Positions 33,875-42,134 of a stretch of 64,000 bases of DNA are shown one piece after another. Source of the DNA: VRUE01 sp963728835 (lineage in GTDB: Bacteria; Actinomycetota; Thermoleophilia; Solirubrobacterales; 70-9); NCBI GenBank assembly GCA_963728835.1, contig CAVSKZ010000002.1, positions 992,001 to 1,056,000 on the forward strand. The letters are read 5' to 3'. Numbering within the stretch: position 1 is the first letter of the stretch; each line of letters opens with the position of its first letter. The position numbers and the translations under genes were made by a program. The notes under the pieces were generated by a model, which was not told where the DNA came from, ran no database searches, and worked only from the letters and a program-made list of their open reading frames with translations.

Positions 33875-34144
33875 GTGAGCAATATGGAGCTGGAGCCGAT
33901 CCCGGTTCGCGTCCTTCCCCACGAGACCTCCAACTCGCTGGCCGTGCGCAGCGAGGCGAAGACCGCGGCGATAGCCGCTGCGGGCGGGGTCATCGCCGGT
34001 GCCGCCACCGTTGCCGCCGTGCGCGCCGTCGGCGCCGTCGCGAGTCGCAAGCGGACGCCGCGCCGCCTCGCCCGCCGCGAGCGCCCGGCCAGCGTCCTCG
34101 CCAGTCGCTCCTTTCTGGTCGACGTCCACCTGCTGGGACGGTGA
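33875..34144 (+). CDS. Small Ala-rich protein with one hydrophobic segment
   Basis: About 89 residues from GTG 33875 (ATG 33884 is an alternative). The first 25 residues are polar (MELEPIPVRVLPHETSN). A hydrophobic glycine/alanine stretch (TAAIAAAGGVIAGAATVAAVRAVGAVA) follows, then a basic region (RKRTPRRLARRERP). The layout suggests a single-pass or membrane-associated protein; function unknown. Its stop overlaps the GTG of the glycosylase gene (GTGA), so they are probably co-translated. Confidence 0.6.
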   Translation: MSNMELEPIPVRVLPHETSNSLAVRSEAKTAAIAAAGGVIAGAATVAAVRAVGAVASRKRTPRRLARRERPASVLASRSFLVDVHLLGR

Positions 34145-35043
34145 ACGCGGAAGCAGAGGTCCGGCCGCCATCCCCGTACCGCCTGCCCTCCTACGGCGGC
34201 GAGGACGGGGTGATGCGGGTGCATCGGGGCGTCGCCGCCCGCCTGCTCCAGGTCGATGGGTGCGCGGTCCTGGTTCGCGCATGGGAAGCGGGGGAGAACC
34301 GGGTGGCGCTGCGCGCCGAGCCGCTCGACCCGGGCTCGATCGCGGCGCCGGGGCCGGCGGCCGAGGCTGCGCCCCGCGAAGCGGGTCCCGGGGAGCTCGG
34401 GCTGGCGCTTGAGCGGATGCGCTTCGCGCTGGGCGTCGACGACGACCTCGGCGAGTTCTACCGGCGCTTCCGCGGCGACCCGCTGCTGGGGCCGCTGCTG
34501 CGCCGCCGTCCCCACTTCCGCCCGCGCCGCCGGCCCTGGCCCTGGGAGGCGCTTGCCTGGGCAGTGGTCAAGCAGCTGATCGAGAGCGGCCGCGCCGCTC
34601 GCATCCAGCGCCGCATGGTCGGCCGCTGGGGAGTGAGGCTCGGCTCGCGTGGCGAGGGGCTGCACGACGTCCCCACCCCGGACCTGATCGCCGGCAGGGC
34701 GCCGGTCGAACTGGAGTCGATGGGCCTGGCCCTGAAACGGGCCATCGCGCTGCGCGCGGTCGCCGCCGACGTCGCCGCCGGACGTTGCGACCCCGGTGAG
34801 CCCGCCGCCGACCGCCGCCTGCTCGCGGTGCGCGAGATCGGGCCGTGGACCGTGCAGTGCCTCCGGCTCTTCGGCCGCGGCGACCCCGATGCCCTGCCCG
34901 CGGGGGACCTGATGTACCTGAAGCAGGTCGGCCGGCTCGCCCGCCTCGGTCGCCGCGCCACGGTCGAGGAGGTGGAGGAGTTCTACGCTCCCTACGCTCC
35001 CTTTCGCGGCCTCGCGGCGACCTGGTCGACGATGGCGTCCTAG
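34141..35043 (+). CDS. DNA-3-methyladenine glycosylase, AlkA-like (HhH-GPD)
   Basis: 300 residues from GTG 34141. Base-excision repair of alkylated DNA. The central helical region (LLGPLLRRRPHFRPRRRPWPWEALAWAVVKQLIE) leads to the helix-hairpin-helix 'LLAVREIGPWTVQCLRLFG' and the following 'RGDPDALPAGDLMYLKQVGR', which holds the catalytic aspartate of the GPD loop (the D of AGDL). The N-terminal 110 residues correspond to the AlkA beta domain but are weakly conserved. Substrate range cannot be deduced. Cytosolic. Confidence 0.85.
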   Translation: MNAEAEVRPPSPYRLPSYGGEDGVMRVHRGVAARLLQVDGCAVLVRAWEAGENRVALRAEPLDPGSIAAPGPAAEAAPREAGPGELGLALERMRFALGVDDDLGEFYRRFRGDPLLGPLLRRRPHFRPRRRPWPWEALAWAVVKQLIESGRAARIQRRMVGRWGVRLGSRGEGLHDVPTPDLIAGRAPVELESMGLALKRAIALRAVAADVAAGRCDPGEPAADRRLLAVREIGPWTVQCLRLFGRGDPDALPAGDLMYLKQVGRLARLGRRATVEEVEEFYAPYAPFRGLAATWSTMAS

Positions 35044-35130
35044 GCTCCGCCGAGAACTCTCTTAGGTCGTCTGCTTGCGTATCGCCTGGCCGGGCTCAAG
35101 GGGGTCGGCGGGGCGCCGATAAGTCGTGCA

Positions 35131-37428
35131 ATGGAGCCCTCGACGCTTGGCGGTAGCAGCTGGCCGGAGAAGCGAGTCAACGAGTTCCTCGACCAGATCT
35201 CAGCGGGGGGCGAGGACTACCGGCGGCTGGTCGAGCGCCTGCCCGCGATCGTCTACGCCTCCGAGCTCGGCGAGCACGGCCGCTGGCGATACGTCAGCCC
35301 CCAGGTGGAGGAGATCCTCGGCTACACACCGGAGGAGTGGCTGGCCGACGAGGAGCTCTGGGTGAGCCTGCTGCACCCCGAGGACCGGGAGCGCGCCCTG
35401 GGGCAGGAGACGCGCAAGTCGATGGGCAACCGCAACCCGCCGCCGGTCGACTACCGCATGGTCACGCGCGACGGACGCACCGTCTGGATTCTCGACGAGG
35501 CCGTGCTCGAGCCCGACGAAGACGGCACGCCGGTCTGGCACGGGGTCCTCTACGACATCACCGAGCGCAAGCTGGCCGAGCAGGAGGCCCGGCGGGCGGC
35601 AGCCCAGCAGGCCGCGGTCGCGCGCCTCGGCGGGCGGGCGCTGAAGGACGGCGACCCAGACGCCCTGATGGACGAGGCGGTCTCGCTGATGGTCGAGATC
35701 GACGGGGTCGACAGCGCCTGCATCTGGGAGATCGGCCGCGACGGCCGGCGGCTCGGCCTGCGTGCGGGCCTCGAGGACCGCATCGTCGGCGCGGCCCGCG
35801 CCTCGGCGGCGCGCGACTCCCACGCCGGCGCCGCCCTCGACTCGCGCCTGCACGTGATCGTCGACGACTGGTCCAGCGAGCGGCGCTTCTCGATGCCGCC
35901 GGCGCTGCGGGCTATAGGCGTGCGCAGCAGCCTCGCGGTGCCGATCGACGGCAAGGAGCAGCCCTTCGGCGTGCTCGACGTCCACTCCACCGAGCCCAAC
36001 CGCTTCACGCCTCAGGACGTGCATTTCGTCCAGGCCTCCGCCAACGTCCTCGCCGACGCGATCGAGCGCCATGCCACCGACCAGGCGCTGCGCCACCGCG
36101 TCCTGCACGACCCGCTCACCGGCCTTCCCAACCGGCTCAGCTTCGTCGAGGCGCTGGGCGACGCGCTCAAGCGCAGCACCGTCTCTGGCTCTCCGGTCGG
36201 AATCCTCTTCCTCGACCTGGACAACTTCAAGCTGATCAACGACAGCCTGGGCCATCACGCCGGCGACGAGCTGCTGCGCGCCGTGGCGCCGCGCCTGCGC
36301 GGCCATCTGCGCCCCGGGGACATCGTCGCCCGCTTCGGCGGCGACGAGTTCGGGATCCTCGTCGACCGGCTCGCCGACGAGGACGAGGCGGTGGCCATCG
36401 CCGACCGGGTCGCGGCCGCCTTCACCGAGCCGTATGCGATGGGCGGCGTCGACCACTTCGTCAGCGCCAGCATCGGCATCGCCGTGGCCCGGCCATCCGC
36501 GCGCGAGCCGATCGAGGCCGACATGCTGATTCGCGACGCCGACGCGGCGATGTACCGGGCGAAGGAACGGGGGCGCGCACGCTGTGAGCTCTTCGATGCC
36601 GAGATGCGGGCACGGGCGCTGCGGCGGCTGGAGGTCGAGCGCGAGCTGCGCCAGGCGCTCAAGCGCAACGAGCTGGAGCTCCACTACCAGCCGGTGATCG
36701 CGCTGCGCAGCGGCGAAATCACCGGCCTCGAGGCGCTGGTCCGCTGGCGCCACCCCCAGCGCGGCCTGCTCGACCCCGGCGACTTCGTCTCGGTCGCGGA
36801 GGAAAGCGGCCTGATCGAGCCGATCGGGCGCTGGGTGCAGGAAGTGGCCTGCCGCCAGGTGCTGGAGTGGCACGAGCTGCGCCCCGACCGGCGTCCGTTC
36901 GACGTCTCGGTCAACCTCTCGGCGCGGCAGGTGACCAACCGCGACCTCGCGATCTCGATCGGCGAGATCCTCGCCGGCAGCGGCCTCGACCCCGTCCACC
37001 TGCGGCTCGAGGTCACCGAGAGCGCCCTGGTCGAGGAGTCGGCGACGGCGACCGGGACGCTGGAAGCGCTCAGCGACCTCGGCCTCGGCCTCGTCCTCGA
37101 CGACTTCGGCACGGGTTACTCCTCCCTCGCCTACCTCAACCGGTACCCCTTCGATGCGCTCAAGATCGACCGCTCCTTCGTCGACGCGCTCGGCGTCGAA
37201 CAGGAGCGCACGGCGATCGTCGAGGCGATCATCGGCATGGCCCGCGCCCTCTCCCTCGACGTGATCGCCGAGGGAGTAGAGAACGAGGCGCAACTGGCCG
37301 AGCTGGTCCGGCTCGGCTGCGACCACGCCCAGGGCCACCTCTTCTCCCGGGCGCTGCCGGCGGAGAAGGTCACCGCCCTGCTCGGAGAAGGCGCCCCGCT
37401 CTACTCGGGGATCGTGCCCGGCAGGTAG
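35131..37428 (+). CDS. PAS-GAF-GGDEF-EAL cyclic-di-GMP enzyme
   Basis: 765 residues from ATG 35131. PAS domain (about 25-150, 'VYASELGEHGRWRYVSPQVEEILGYTPEEW' with its PAC end 'WHGVLYDITERK'); GAF domain (about 165-305, 'VPIDGKEQPFGVLDVHS'); GGDEF (about 315-490) with an intact FGGDEF motif (about 404) and an RxxD inhibitory site (RPGD) five residues before it; EAL domain (about 510-760) with ITGLEALVRW (about 532), DDFGTGYSSL and KIDRSFV. Both diguanylate cyclase and phosphodiesterase motifs look catalytically complete. No transmembrane segments, so it is a cytosolic sensor. Signal unknown. Confidence 0.95.
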   Translation: MEPSTLGGSSWPEKRVNEFLDQISAGGEDYRRLVERLPAIVYASELGEHGRWRYVSPQVEEILGYTPEEWLADEELWVSLLHPEDRERALGQETRKSMGNRNPPPVDYRMVTRDGRTVWILDEAVLEPDEDGTPVWHGVLYDITERKLAEQEARRAAAQQAAVARLGGRALKDGDPDALMDEAVSLMVEIDGVDSACIWEIGRDGRRLGLRAGLEDRIVGAARASAARDSHAGAALDSRLHVIVDDWSSERRFSMPPALRAIGVRSSLAVPIDGKEQPFGVLDVHSTEPNRFTPQDVHFVQASANVLADAIERHATDQALRHRVLHDPLTGLPNRLSFVEALGDALKRSTVSGSPVGILFLDLDNFKLINDSLGHHAGDELLRAVAPRLRGHLRPGDIVARFGGDEFGILVDRLADEDEAVAIADRVAAAFTEPYAMGGVDHFVSASIGIAVARPSAREPIEADMLIRDADAAMYRAKERGRARCELFDAEMRARALRRLEVERELRQALKRNELELHYQPVIALRSGEITGLEALVRWRHPQRGLLDPGDFVSVAEESGLIEPIGRWVQEVACRQVLEWHELRPDRRPFDVSVNLSARQVTNRDLAISIGEILAGSGLDPVHLRLEVTESALVEESATATGTLEALSDLGLGLVLDDFGTGYSSLAYLNRYPFDALKIDRSFVDALGVEQERTAIVEAIIGMARALSLDVIAEGVENEAQLAELVRLGCDHAQGHLFSRALPAEKVTALLGEGAPLYSGIVPGR

Positions 37429-38417
37429 GCGTTGCTGAGCACCGCCGCCGGCGGGAGCATGGTGGAGACCAGGCCGTTGTCGCGCATCCAGCCGGCGAAC
37501 TCGGTCCAGCGCCCCGGTGCCATGTAGCCATAGGGCCGTCCGCGGCGCGGCGGGGCGAGCAGCGGCAGGGTCGCCGCCGTCTCGGCCCGGGTCAGCTTCG
37601 GGTCGAGGTCGGGGTTCGCCTCGAGCAGGGCCTGGGTCGCCGCCTCCGGGCTCTTCGCGGCCGCCGCGGTCCCCCGTGCGAGTGCGGCGAGGAAGAGCCG
37701 GATCGGCTCCGGGTCCTCGTCGAGCCGCAGGCTCTGGGCGACGAGGACCAGCTCGTCGTAAGTCGGCACCCCGAGCCGGTCGACCGGCGTGACGACGGGG
37801 TCCTTGCCGCGCAGCCGCAGGTCGACGCCCTCGACGTTGCGGAAGCCGCCCAGCATCGCCTCCGCCTTGCCGCCGACGATTGCCGGCAGCAGGCCGAAGC
37901 CGACGTTGACGACCTTGACGTCGGAGGGAGTCAGGCCGGCGCGGGCGAGGATCGTCTCCAGGTAGGCGTCCTGGTAGGGAATGCCGGCGGTCGCGATCGT
38001 CTTGCCGCGCAGGTCCCCGATGCCCCCGATCCCCGACTTCTTCAGCCAGATCATCGAGGTGAGCGGGCGGTTGACCAGCGCCGCCACGGCGGTTATCCCG
38101 AGGTCCTGCTCGTGCGCCAGCAGCACCTCCGGCTCGTAGGAGATCGCCAGGTCGGTCTGGCCGGCGGAGAGGAGCTTGATCGGCGCCGCCGGATCGGCCG
38201 GCGTGCGGATGCTGACGTCGAGCCCCGCTTCCTCGAAGTAGCCGAGTTTCTGCGCCATGTAGATCCCGGCGTGGTCGGGGTTGGGGTAGAAGTCGAGCGT
38301 GAGGCCGAGCGGCTCGGCTTCGCCGCTCACGTCCTCGCTCTTCTCGCCGCAGGCGGCGAGGCCGAGCGCGAGGGCGAGCATTGCGATGGCGATGGCCGGG
38401 GTTCTCGTGCGCTTCAT
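37401..38417 (-). CDS. ABC substrate-binding lipoprotein, NMT1/ThiY/SsuA type
   Basis: 338 residues from ATG 38417. Signal peptide with lipobox (LALGLAACGEK). The periplasmic-binding fold of the NMT1 family is shown by 'LTLDFYPNPDHAGIYMAQKLGYFEEAGLDVSI', 'SAGQTDLAISYEPEVLLA', 'DLRGKTIATAGIPYQDAYLETIL' and 'KAEAMLGGFRNVEGVDLRL'. NMT1 proteins bind pyrimidine thiamine precursors or sulfonates. It is the first of a cluster with a permease and ATPase on the same strand. The divergent TauE/SafE and Rrf2 genes favour a sulfur-compound substrate; 'FYPNPDHAG' favours a thiamine precursor (ThiY). Undecided. Its 3' end overlaps the convergent GGDEF-EAL gene by 28 bases. Confidence 0.85.
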   Translation of the reverse strand: MKRTRTPAIAIAMLALALGLAACGEKSEDVSGEAEPLGLTLDFYPNPDHAGIYMAQKLGYFEEAGLDVSIRTPADPAAPIKLLSAGQTDLAISYEPEVLLAHEQDLGITAVAALVNRPLTSMIWLKKSGIGGIGDLRGKTIATAGIPYQDAYLETILARAGLTPSDVKVVNVGFGLLPAIVGGKAEAMLGGFRNVEGVDLRLRGKDPVVTPVDRLGVPTYDELVLVAQSLRLDEDPEPIRLFLAALARGTAAAAKSPEAATQALLEANPDLDPKLTRAETAATLPLLAPPRRGRPYGYMAPGRWTEFAGWMRDNGLVSTMLPPAAVLSNAYLPGTIPE

Positions 38418-38427
38418 CCCCTGCTTT

Positions 38428-39180
38428 CTATCGCCAAGTGACGATGCGGCGCTCTGCGAGGGCGACGAGCCCGTAGAGGCCGATCGCGATCGCGGAGAGG
38501 ACGAGGGCGGCAGCGAACACCCGGGCGGTGTTCAGCTGCGCGTTGTCCTGGAGGATCATGTGGCCCAGCCCCGAGTCGGAGCCGACCCACTCGCCGAAGA
38601 CGGCGGCGATCGGCGCGAACGTGACCCCGATCTTGGCGCCGCTGAAGGTGAAGGGGAGGGCGGTGGGCATTTCCAGCCGCCAGAGCAGCTGGCGGCGCGA
38701 GGCATCGAGCGTGCGCAGCATCTTGACCGCCTGCAGGTCCACGGCGCGGAGCCCGTCGGCCGTGGCGACGGCGATCGGGAAGAAGCAGACCAGCGCGACC
38801 ACCGCGAGCTTGGGCCCGATCCCGTAGCCGAACCAGACGACCAGGATCGGGGCGAAGACGATGATCGGGATCGCCTGGGAGGCGACGATCAGCGGATAGA
38901 CGGTGAGCCGCAGCGTCTCGAAGGGGCGGAGCAGGAAGCCAAAGGCGAGCCCGACGGCGAGCCCGATCAGGAAGCCGAAGAGGATCTCCCGCATGGTGAC
39001 CCAGGCGTTCTCGGCTATCAGGGACCGGCTGTCCCAGAGGGCGGTGGCGATTTCCGCGGGCGAGGGGATCAGGATCGGGTCCAGGTTCAGCGCCTCGGCG
39101 ATCGCCCCGCTGCTCGCGGCGACCTGCCATATGCCGACCAGGCCCGCAATCAACAGCGCCGGCAGTGCCCACCGCCTCAT
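38428..39180 (-). CDS. ABC transporter permease, SsuC/ThiX type
   Basis: 250 residues from ATG 39180; the longer open frame upstream is shadow of the ATPase. About six transmembrane helices (BPD_transp_1 family). The coupling motif 'DGLRAVDLQAVKMLRTLDASRRQLLWRLEMPTALPFTFSGAKIG' is present. It overlaps the ATPase stop by four bases (ATGA) and precedes the binding-protein gene by 10 bases, so transcription runs ATPase, permease, binding protein. Confidence 0.9.
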   Translation of the reverse strand: MRRWALPALLIAGLVGIWQVAASSGAIAEALNLDPILIPSPAEIATALWDSRSLIAENAWVTMREILFGFLIGLAVGLAFGFLLRPFETLRLTVYPLIVASQAIPIIVFAPILVVWFGYGIGPKLAVVALVCFFPIAVATADGLRAVDLQAVKMLRTLDASRRQLLWRLEMPTALPFTFSGAKIGVTFAPIAAVFGEWVGSDSGLGHMILQDNAQLNTARVFAAALVLSAIAIGLYGLVALAERRIVTWR

Positions 39181-39995
39181 CTCGCGCCCTCCCGCAGGGC
39201 GTGAAGCGCCCGCTCGCGGACGGCGACGAACTCCGGGTCGGTGACCGCCTCGTCGCGCTCGGCTGCGCGCGGCGCCGGCGCGCTCATCTCCTCGACGATC
39301 CGCGCCGGCCGGGCCGAGAGCACCGCAACGCGGTCGCAGAGATAGAGCGCCTCCTCGACGTCGTGGGTGACGAGCACGACCGTGTGTGGATCGGCATCCA
39401 GCGCCGCCGCCAGCCACTCCTGCATCTCGGCGCGGGTGATCGCGTCGAGCGAGGCGAAGGGCTCGTCCAGCGCCAGCACAGGCTTGCCGGCGACGAGCGT
39501 GCGCAGGAAGGCGACCCGCTGGCGCATGCCGCCGGAGAGCTCGGCGGGGGAGGAGCGCTCGAATCCCGCCAGCCCGAAGCGCTCGAACAGCTCCCCGGCG
39601 CGGCGCCGCGCGGCGCCGCGGCGGACCCCGCGGTTGCGCAGCGCCAGGGCCGCGTTGTCGATCGCGGAGAGCCAGGGCAGCAGCAGGTCGCTCTGGGGCA
39701 TGAAGGCGCAGCGTGCGAGGCGCCCCGCTCGGTCGCGCGCTTCGCCGACCTCGATCTCCCCCCGCTCGGGATCCTGCAGCCCCGCGATCAGCTCGAGCAG
39801 GGTGGACTTGCCGCAGCCGGAGGGGCCGACGATGCCGAGCACGCCGTGGGCGGGCAGCTCGAGGTCGAGGCGGTCGATCGTGCGCCGCTCGCCGTAGCGA
39901 TGTGCGAGGGCGCGAATCGAGAGGGCGATGCCGGCCTCCGGAGCATTGGCAGGGCTCGCGCCCGGGACGGAGAAATCACTTGCCTTGGCGGGCAT
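39177..39995 (-). CDS. ABC transporter ATPase, SsuB/ThiZ type
   Basis: 272 residues from ATG 39995, chosen because the upstream part of the open frame is the shadow of the divergent gene. Walker A VGPSGCGKS, Q-loop FMPQSDLLLPWLSAIDNAAL, signature LSGGMRQR, Walker B VLALDEPFASLD and switch VLVTHDVEEAL are all present. 'LSIRALAHRYGERRTIDRLDLELP' opens the domain. The 'QSDLLLPW' pattern is typical of nitrate/sulfonate/taurine-type importers. First gene of its operon; a perfect hairpin lies 26 bases upstream. Confidence 0.92.
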   Translation of the reverse strand: MPAKASDFSVPGASPANAPEAGIALSIRALAHRYGERRTIDRLDLELPAHGVLGIVGPSGCGKSTLLELIAGLQDPERGEIEVGEARDRAGRLARCAFMPQSDLLLPWLSAIDNAALALRNRGVRRGAARRRAGELFERFGLAGFERSSPAELSGGMRQRVAFLRTLVAGKPVLALDEPFASLDAITRAEMQEWLAAALDADPHTVVLVTHDVEEALYLCDRVAVLSARPARIVEEMSAPAPRAAERDEAVTDPEFVAVRERALHALREGAR

Positions 39996-40020
39996 CTTGG
40001 TATCCTGGCGCACTCCGCGC

Positions 40021-40041
40021 TCCTGACCAAGAAGGTCAGGA
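40021..40041. promoter_or_regulatory. Palindrome between divergent ABC and TauE operons
   Basis: TCCTGACC-AAGAA-GGTCAGGA, perfect 8-bp arms in the 73-base divergent intergenic region. Best read as an operator for both directions, possibly for the nearby Rrf2 regulator. An attenuator hairpin is the alternative. Confidence 0.5.
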
Positions 40042-40068
40042 AAGTCGATAACCACCCGCGGAACTCGT

Positions 40069-41004
40069 ATGGACCCGGCAATCGTCCTTTTCGGATTTGG
40101 CATCGGCGCCATGGTCGGCATGACCGGCATGGGCGGCGGCACCCTGATGACGCCGCTGTTGATCCTGCTCTTCGGCGTCAAGCCGGTGACCGCGATCGGC
40201 ACCGACATCTTCTACGCGGCGGTGACCAAGACGGTCGGCGGCTGGCGGCATCTGCGCATGGGCACGGTCAACATCAGCCTCGCCCTCTGGCTTGCGATCG
40301 GCAGCGTGCCCGCCGCGGTCACGGGCGTCTGGGCGATCTCCGTCCTGCAGAGCAAGATCGGGGAAGAGAAGCTCGACTCGGTCGTCTACGCGCTGCTCGG
40401 CGGGACTCTGCTGATGGTCGGGATCATCACCCTGGCGCGGGCCCTGATCCTCAGCAACCTGGTCGAAGAGCGCGAGGACTTCGTGATCGAGCGCCGCCAC
40501 AAGGTCGCCGCCGTGGCGATCGGCGTGACGACCGGATTCGTGATCGGCATCACCTCGGCAGGCTCTGGCACGGTGATCGCGATCCTGCTGATCGCCGTCT
40601 TCCGCCTCGTGCCGCGCAAGGTGGTCGGCACAGACGTCTTCCACGCCGCGATCCTGCTCTGGGCCGCCGGGATCGCCCACTGGGTCGGGGGCAACGTCGA
40701 CTTCGTCCTCGCCGGCAACATCCTGCTCGGCTCGATACCGGGGGTCGTGCTCGGCTCGCACTTCGCCGCGCGGGCGCCGACCGGCTTCCTGCGCACCGCT
40801 CTGGGTGTGGTCCTGGTGGCGTCGGGGATCGTCACCGTGCAGAAGGGCGATCCGCTGGTCTGGCCGATCGCGGCCGCCGTTGCCGGCATCGGACTCGGCC
40901 TGCTGATCTGGTTCCCGCGCTGGTGGGCGGCGCGCCGGGCCGATCGCGAGGCCAAACAAGGGATCGACCGCTCCTCCGAGTTGGCGCCGGAGACCATCGG
41001 CTGA
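40069..41004 (+). CDS. TauE/SafE-family sulfite/anion exporter
   Basis: 311 residues from ATG 40069. Polytopic membrane protein with the family features 'GFGIGAMVGMTGMGGGTLMTPLLILLFG' at the first helix, 'KTVGGWRHLRMGTVNI', the repeat half 'GFVIGITSAGSGTVIAILLIAVFRLVPRKVVGTDVFHAAIL' and 'GNILLGSIPGVVLGSHFA'. The family exports sulfite, sulfoacetate or related anions. Divergent from the ABC importer and 16 bases from an Rrf2 regulator, suggesting a small sulfur-handling unit in which imported sulfonate is degraded and excess sulfite exported. Confidence 0.9.
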   Translation: MDPAIVLFGFGIGAMVGMTGMGGGTLMTPLLILLFGVKPVTAIGTDIFYAAVTKTVGGWRHLRMGTVNISLALWLAIGSVPAAVTGVWAISVLQSKIGEEKLDSVVYALLGGTLLMVGIITLARALILSNLVEEREDFVIERRHKVAAVAIGVTTGFVIGITSAGSGTVIAILLIAVFRLVPRKVVGTDVFHAAILLWAAGIAHWVGGNVDFVLAGNILLGSIPGVVLGSHFAARAPTGFLRTALGVVLVASGIVTVQKGDPLVWPIAAAVAGIGLGLLIWFPRWWAARRADREAKQGIDRSSELAPETIG

Positions 41005-41020
41005 CTGATTAACTAGCCCA

Positions 41021-41476
41021 ATGCGCGTTTCGGCGAAGGCTGACTATGCGGTGCGTGCCGCGGCGGAGCTGGCCGCGGCCGACGAGGGGCCGGTCAAGGG
41101 CGAGAAGCTGGCCGACGCCCAGGACATCCCGCTGCAGTTCCTCGAGCACATCCTGCTCGAGCTGAAGCACGCGGGCATCGTCCGCGCCCGCCGCGGGGCC
41201 AAGGGCGGCTACTGGCTGGCGCGGCCTGCCGAGGAGGTGACGATCGCCGACGTCGTCCGCGCGGTCGAGGGCCCGATCGCCCACGTCCAGTCTGCCCCGC
41301 CGGAGTCGATCGAGTACCGCGGCAACGCGGAGCACCTGCAGGAGGTCTGGATCGCCGTCCGCGCCAGCCTCCGCACCGTGCTCGAGCACGTCACCCTCGC
41401 CGACCTGGTGAGCGGCCAGCTGCCCAGCGAGGTCGAGTCGCTCGCGGCGCAGCCGGACGCCTGGGTCGCCCGTTAG
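41021..41476 (+). CDS. Rrf2-family transcriptional regulator
   Basis: 151 residues from ATG 41021, directly after TauE/SafE. 'MRVSAKADYAVRAAAELAAAD', the HTH segment 'GEKLADAQDIPLQFLEHILLELKHAGIVRARRGAKGGYWLARPAEEVTIADVVRAVEG' and the C-terminal dimer helix are typical of Rrf2. No Cys triad is present, so it cannot bind an Fe-S cluster as IscR does; it is closer to CymR-type members that control sulfur metabolism. The likely site is the palindrome at 40021. Cytosolic DNA-binding dimer. Confidence 0.88.
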   Translation: MRVSAKADYAVRAAAELAAADEGPVKGEKLADAQDIPLQFLEHILLELKHAGIVRARRGAKGGYWLARPAEEVTIADVVRAVEGPIAHVQSAPPESIEYRGNAEHLQEVWIAVRASLRTVLEHVTLADLVSGQLPSEVESLAAQPDAWVAR

Positions 41477-41485
41477 CCGCCTGAT

Positions 41486-42100
41486 TCAGGCCGAGAGGCG
41501 GAAGGGTGGGTACTCGTCGGTGACCAGGGTGAAGGCGTAGCCGACGACCCGGTTGTGCCAGCGGATCGTGCCCTCGACGAAACCGAAGATCCCGCGTGGG
41601 TAGCTGCCGGTGAAGAGGATCGCGAACCAGGCCCCGATCACGGCGAAGAAGACGCCGATGAACAGGAAGAAGAGCACGATGTAGTGGGGGATCGCCAGGA
41701 ACCACTTGACCAGCGGCAGGCCCCTCGAGAGCCGCTCGGCATCGGGGTAGGGGAAGTCGAGGTGGACCGCCTGCCGCTCGTCGGTCGACGGGTAACGGTC
41801 GTCCATCAACGCCAGGTAGACGCCGATCCGGTTACTGAAGCGGAGGAATTCCAGGTTCCAGTCGTACCACCAGCGCGGGTACTTCTTCTGGATCAGGAGC
41901 ATCAGCACGATCGGCACGAAGATCAGGCTGCCGGTCGAGGCCGCGACGCCGTACTCGTAGCTGCCGACGCTGCCGCCCGGCAGCAGGGCGATCAGGATCG
42001 CGATCGGGATCACGGCGAAGATCCGGAAGAAGGTCGAGACCCGGTTCAGCTGACGCTCCGGATAGTCGACGGAGAAGGTGACTGGGTATGAAGGCGGCAT
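41486..42100 (-). CDS. DUF4389 membrane protein
   Basis: 204 residues from ATG 42100. Matches the DUF4389 pattern: 'YPVTFSVDYPERQLNRVSTFFRIFAVIPI', a middle part with 'YPRWWYDWNLEFLRFSNRIGVYLALMDDRYPSTDE', then 'YPDAERLSRGLPLVKWFLAIPHYIVLFFLFIG' and 'YPRGIFGFVEGTIRWHNRVVGYAFTLVTDEYPPF'. Three or four transmembrane helices. Common in actinobacteria; function unknown. Monocistronic as seen. Confidence 0.85.
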   Translation of the reverse strand: MPPSYPVTFSVDYPERQLNRVSTFFRIFAVIPIAILIALLPGGSVGSYEYGVAASTGSLIFVPIVLMLLIQKKYPRWWYDWNLEFLRFSNRIGVYLALMDDRYPSTDERQAVHLDFPYPDAERLSRGLPLVKWFLAIPHYIVLFFLFIGVFFAVIGAWFAILFTGSYPRGIFGFVEGTIRWHNRVVGYAFTLVTDEYPPFRLSA

Positions 42101-42134
42101 CGGGCTCCCTTTCGCGGGTTTGTGAGGACGACTA

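Noticed and set aside
35200..37338. A 712-codon open frame opposite the GGDEF-EAL gene
   Set aside because: Antisense shadow; the sense frame has every catalytic motif in order.
39996..40068. TPP riboswitch before the ABC operon
   Set aside because: The region is 73 bases with one palindrome and lacks TPP-aptamer signatures (CTGAGA and CCTGA..TGG..AATACC-like).
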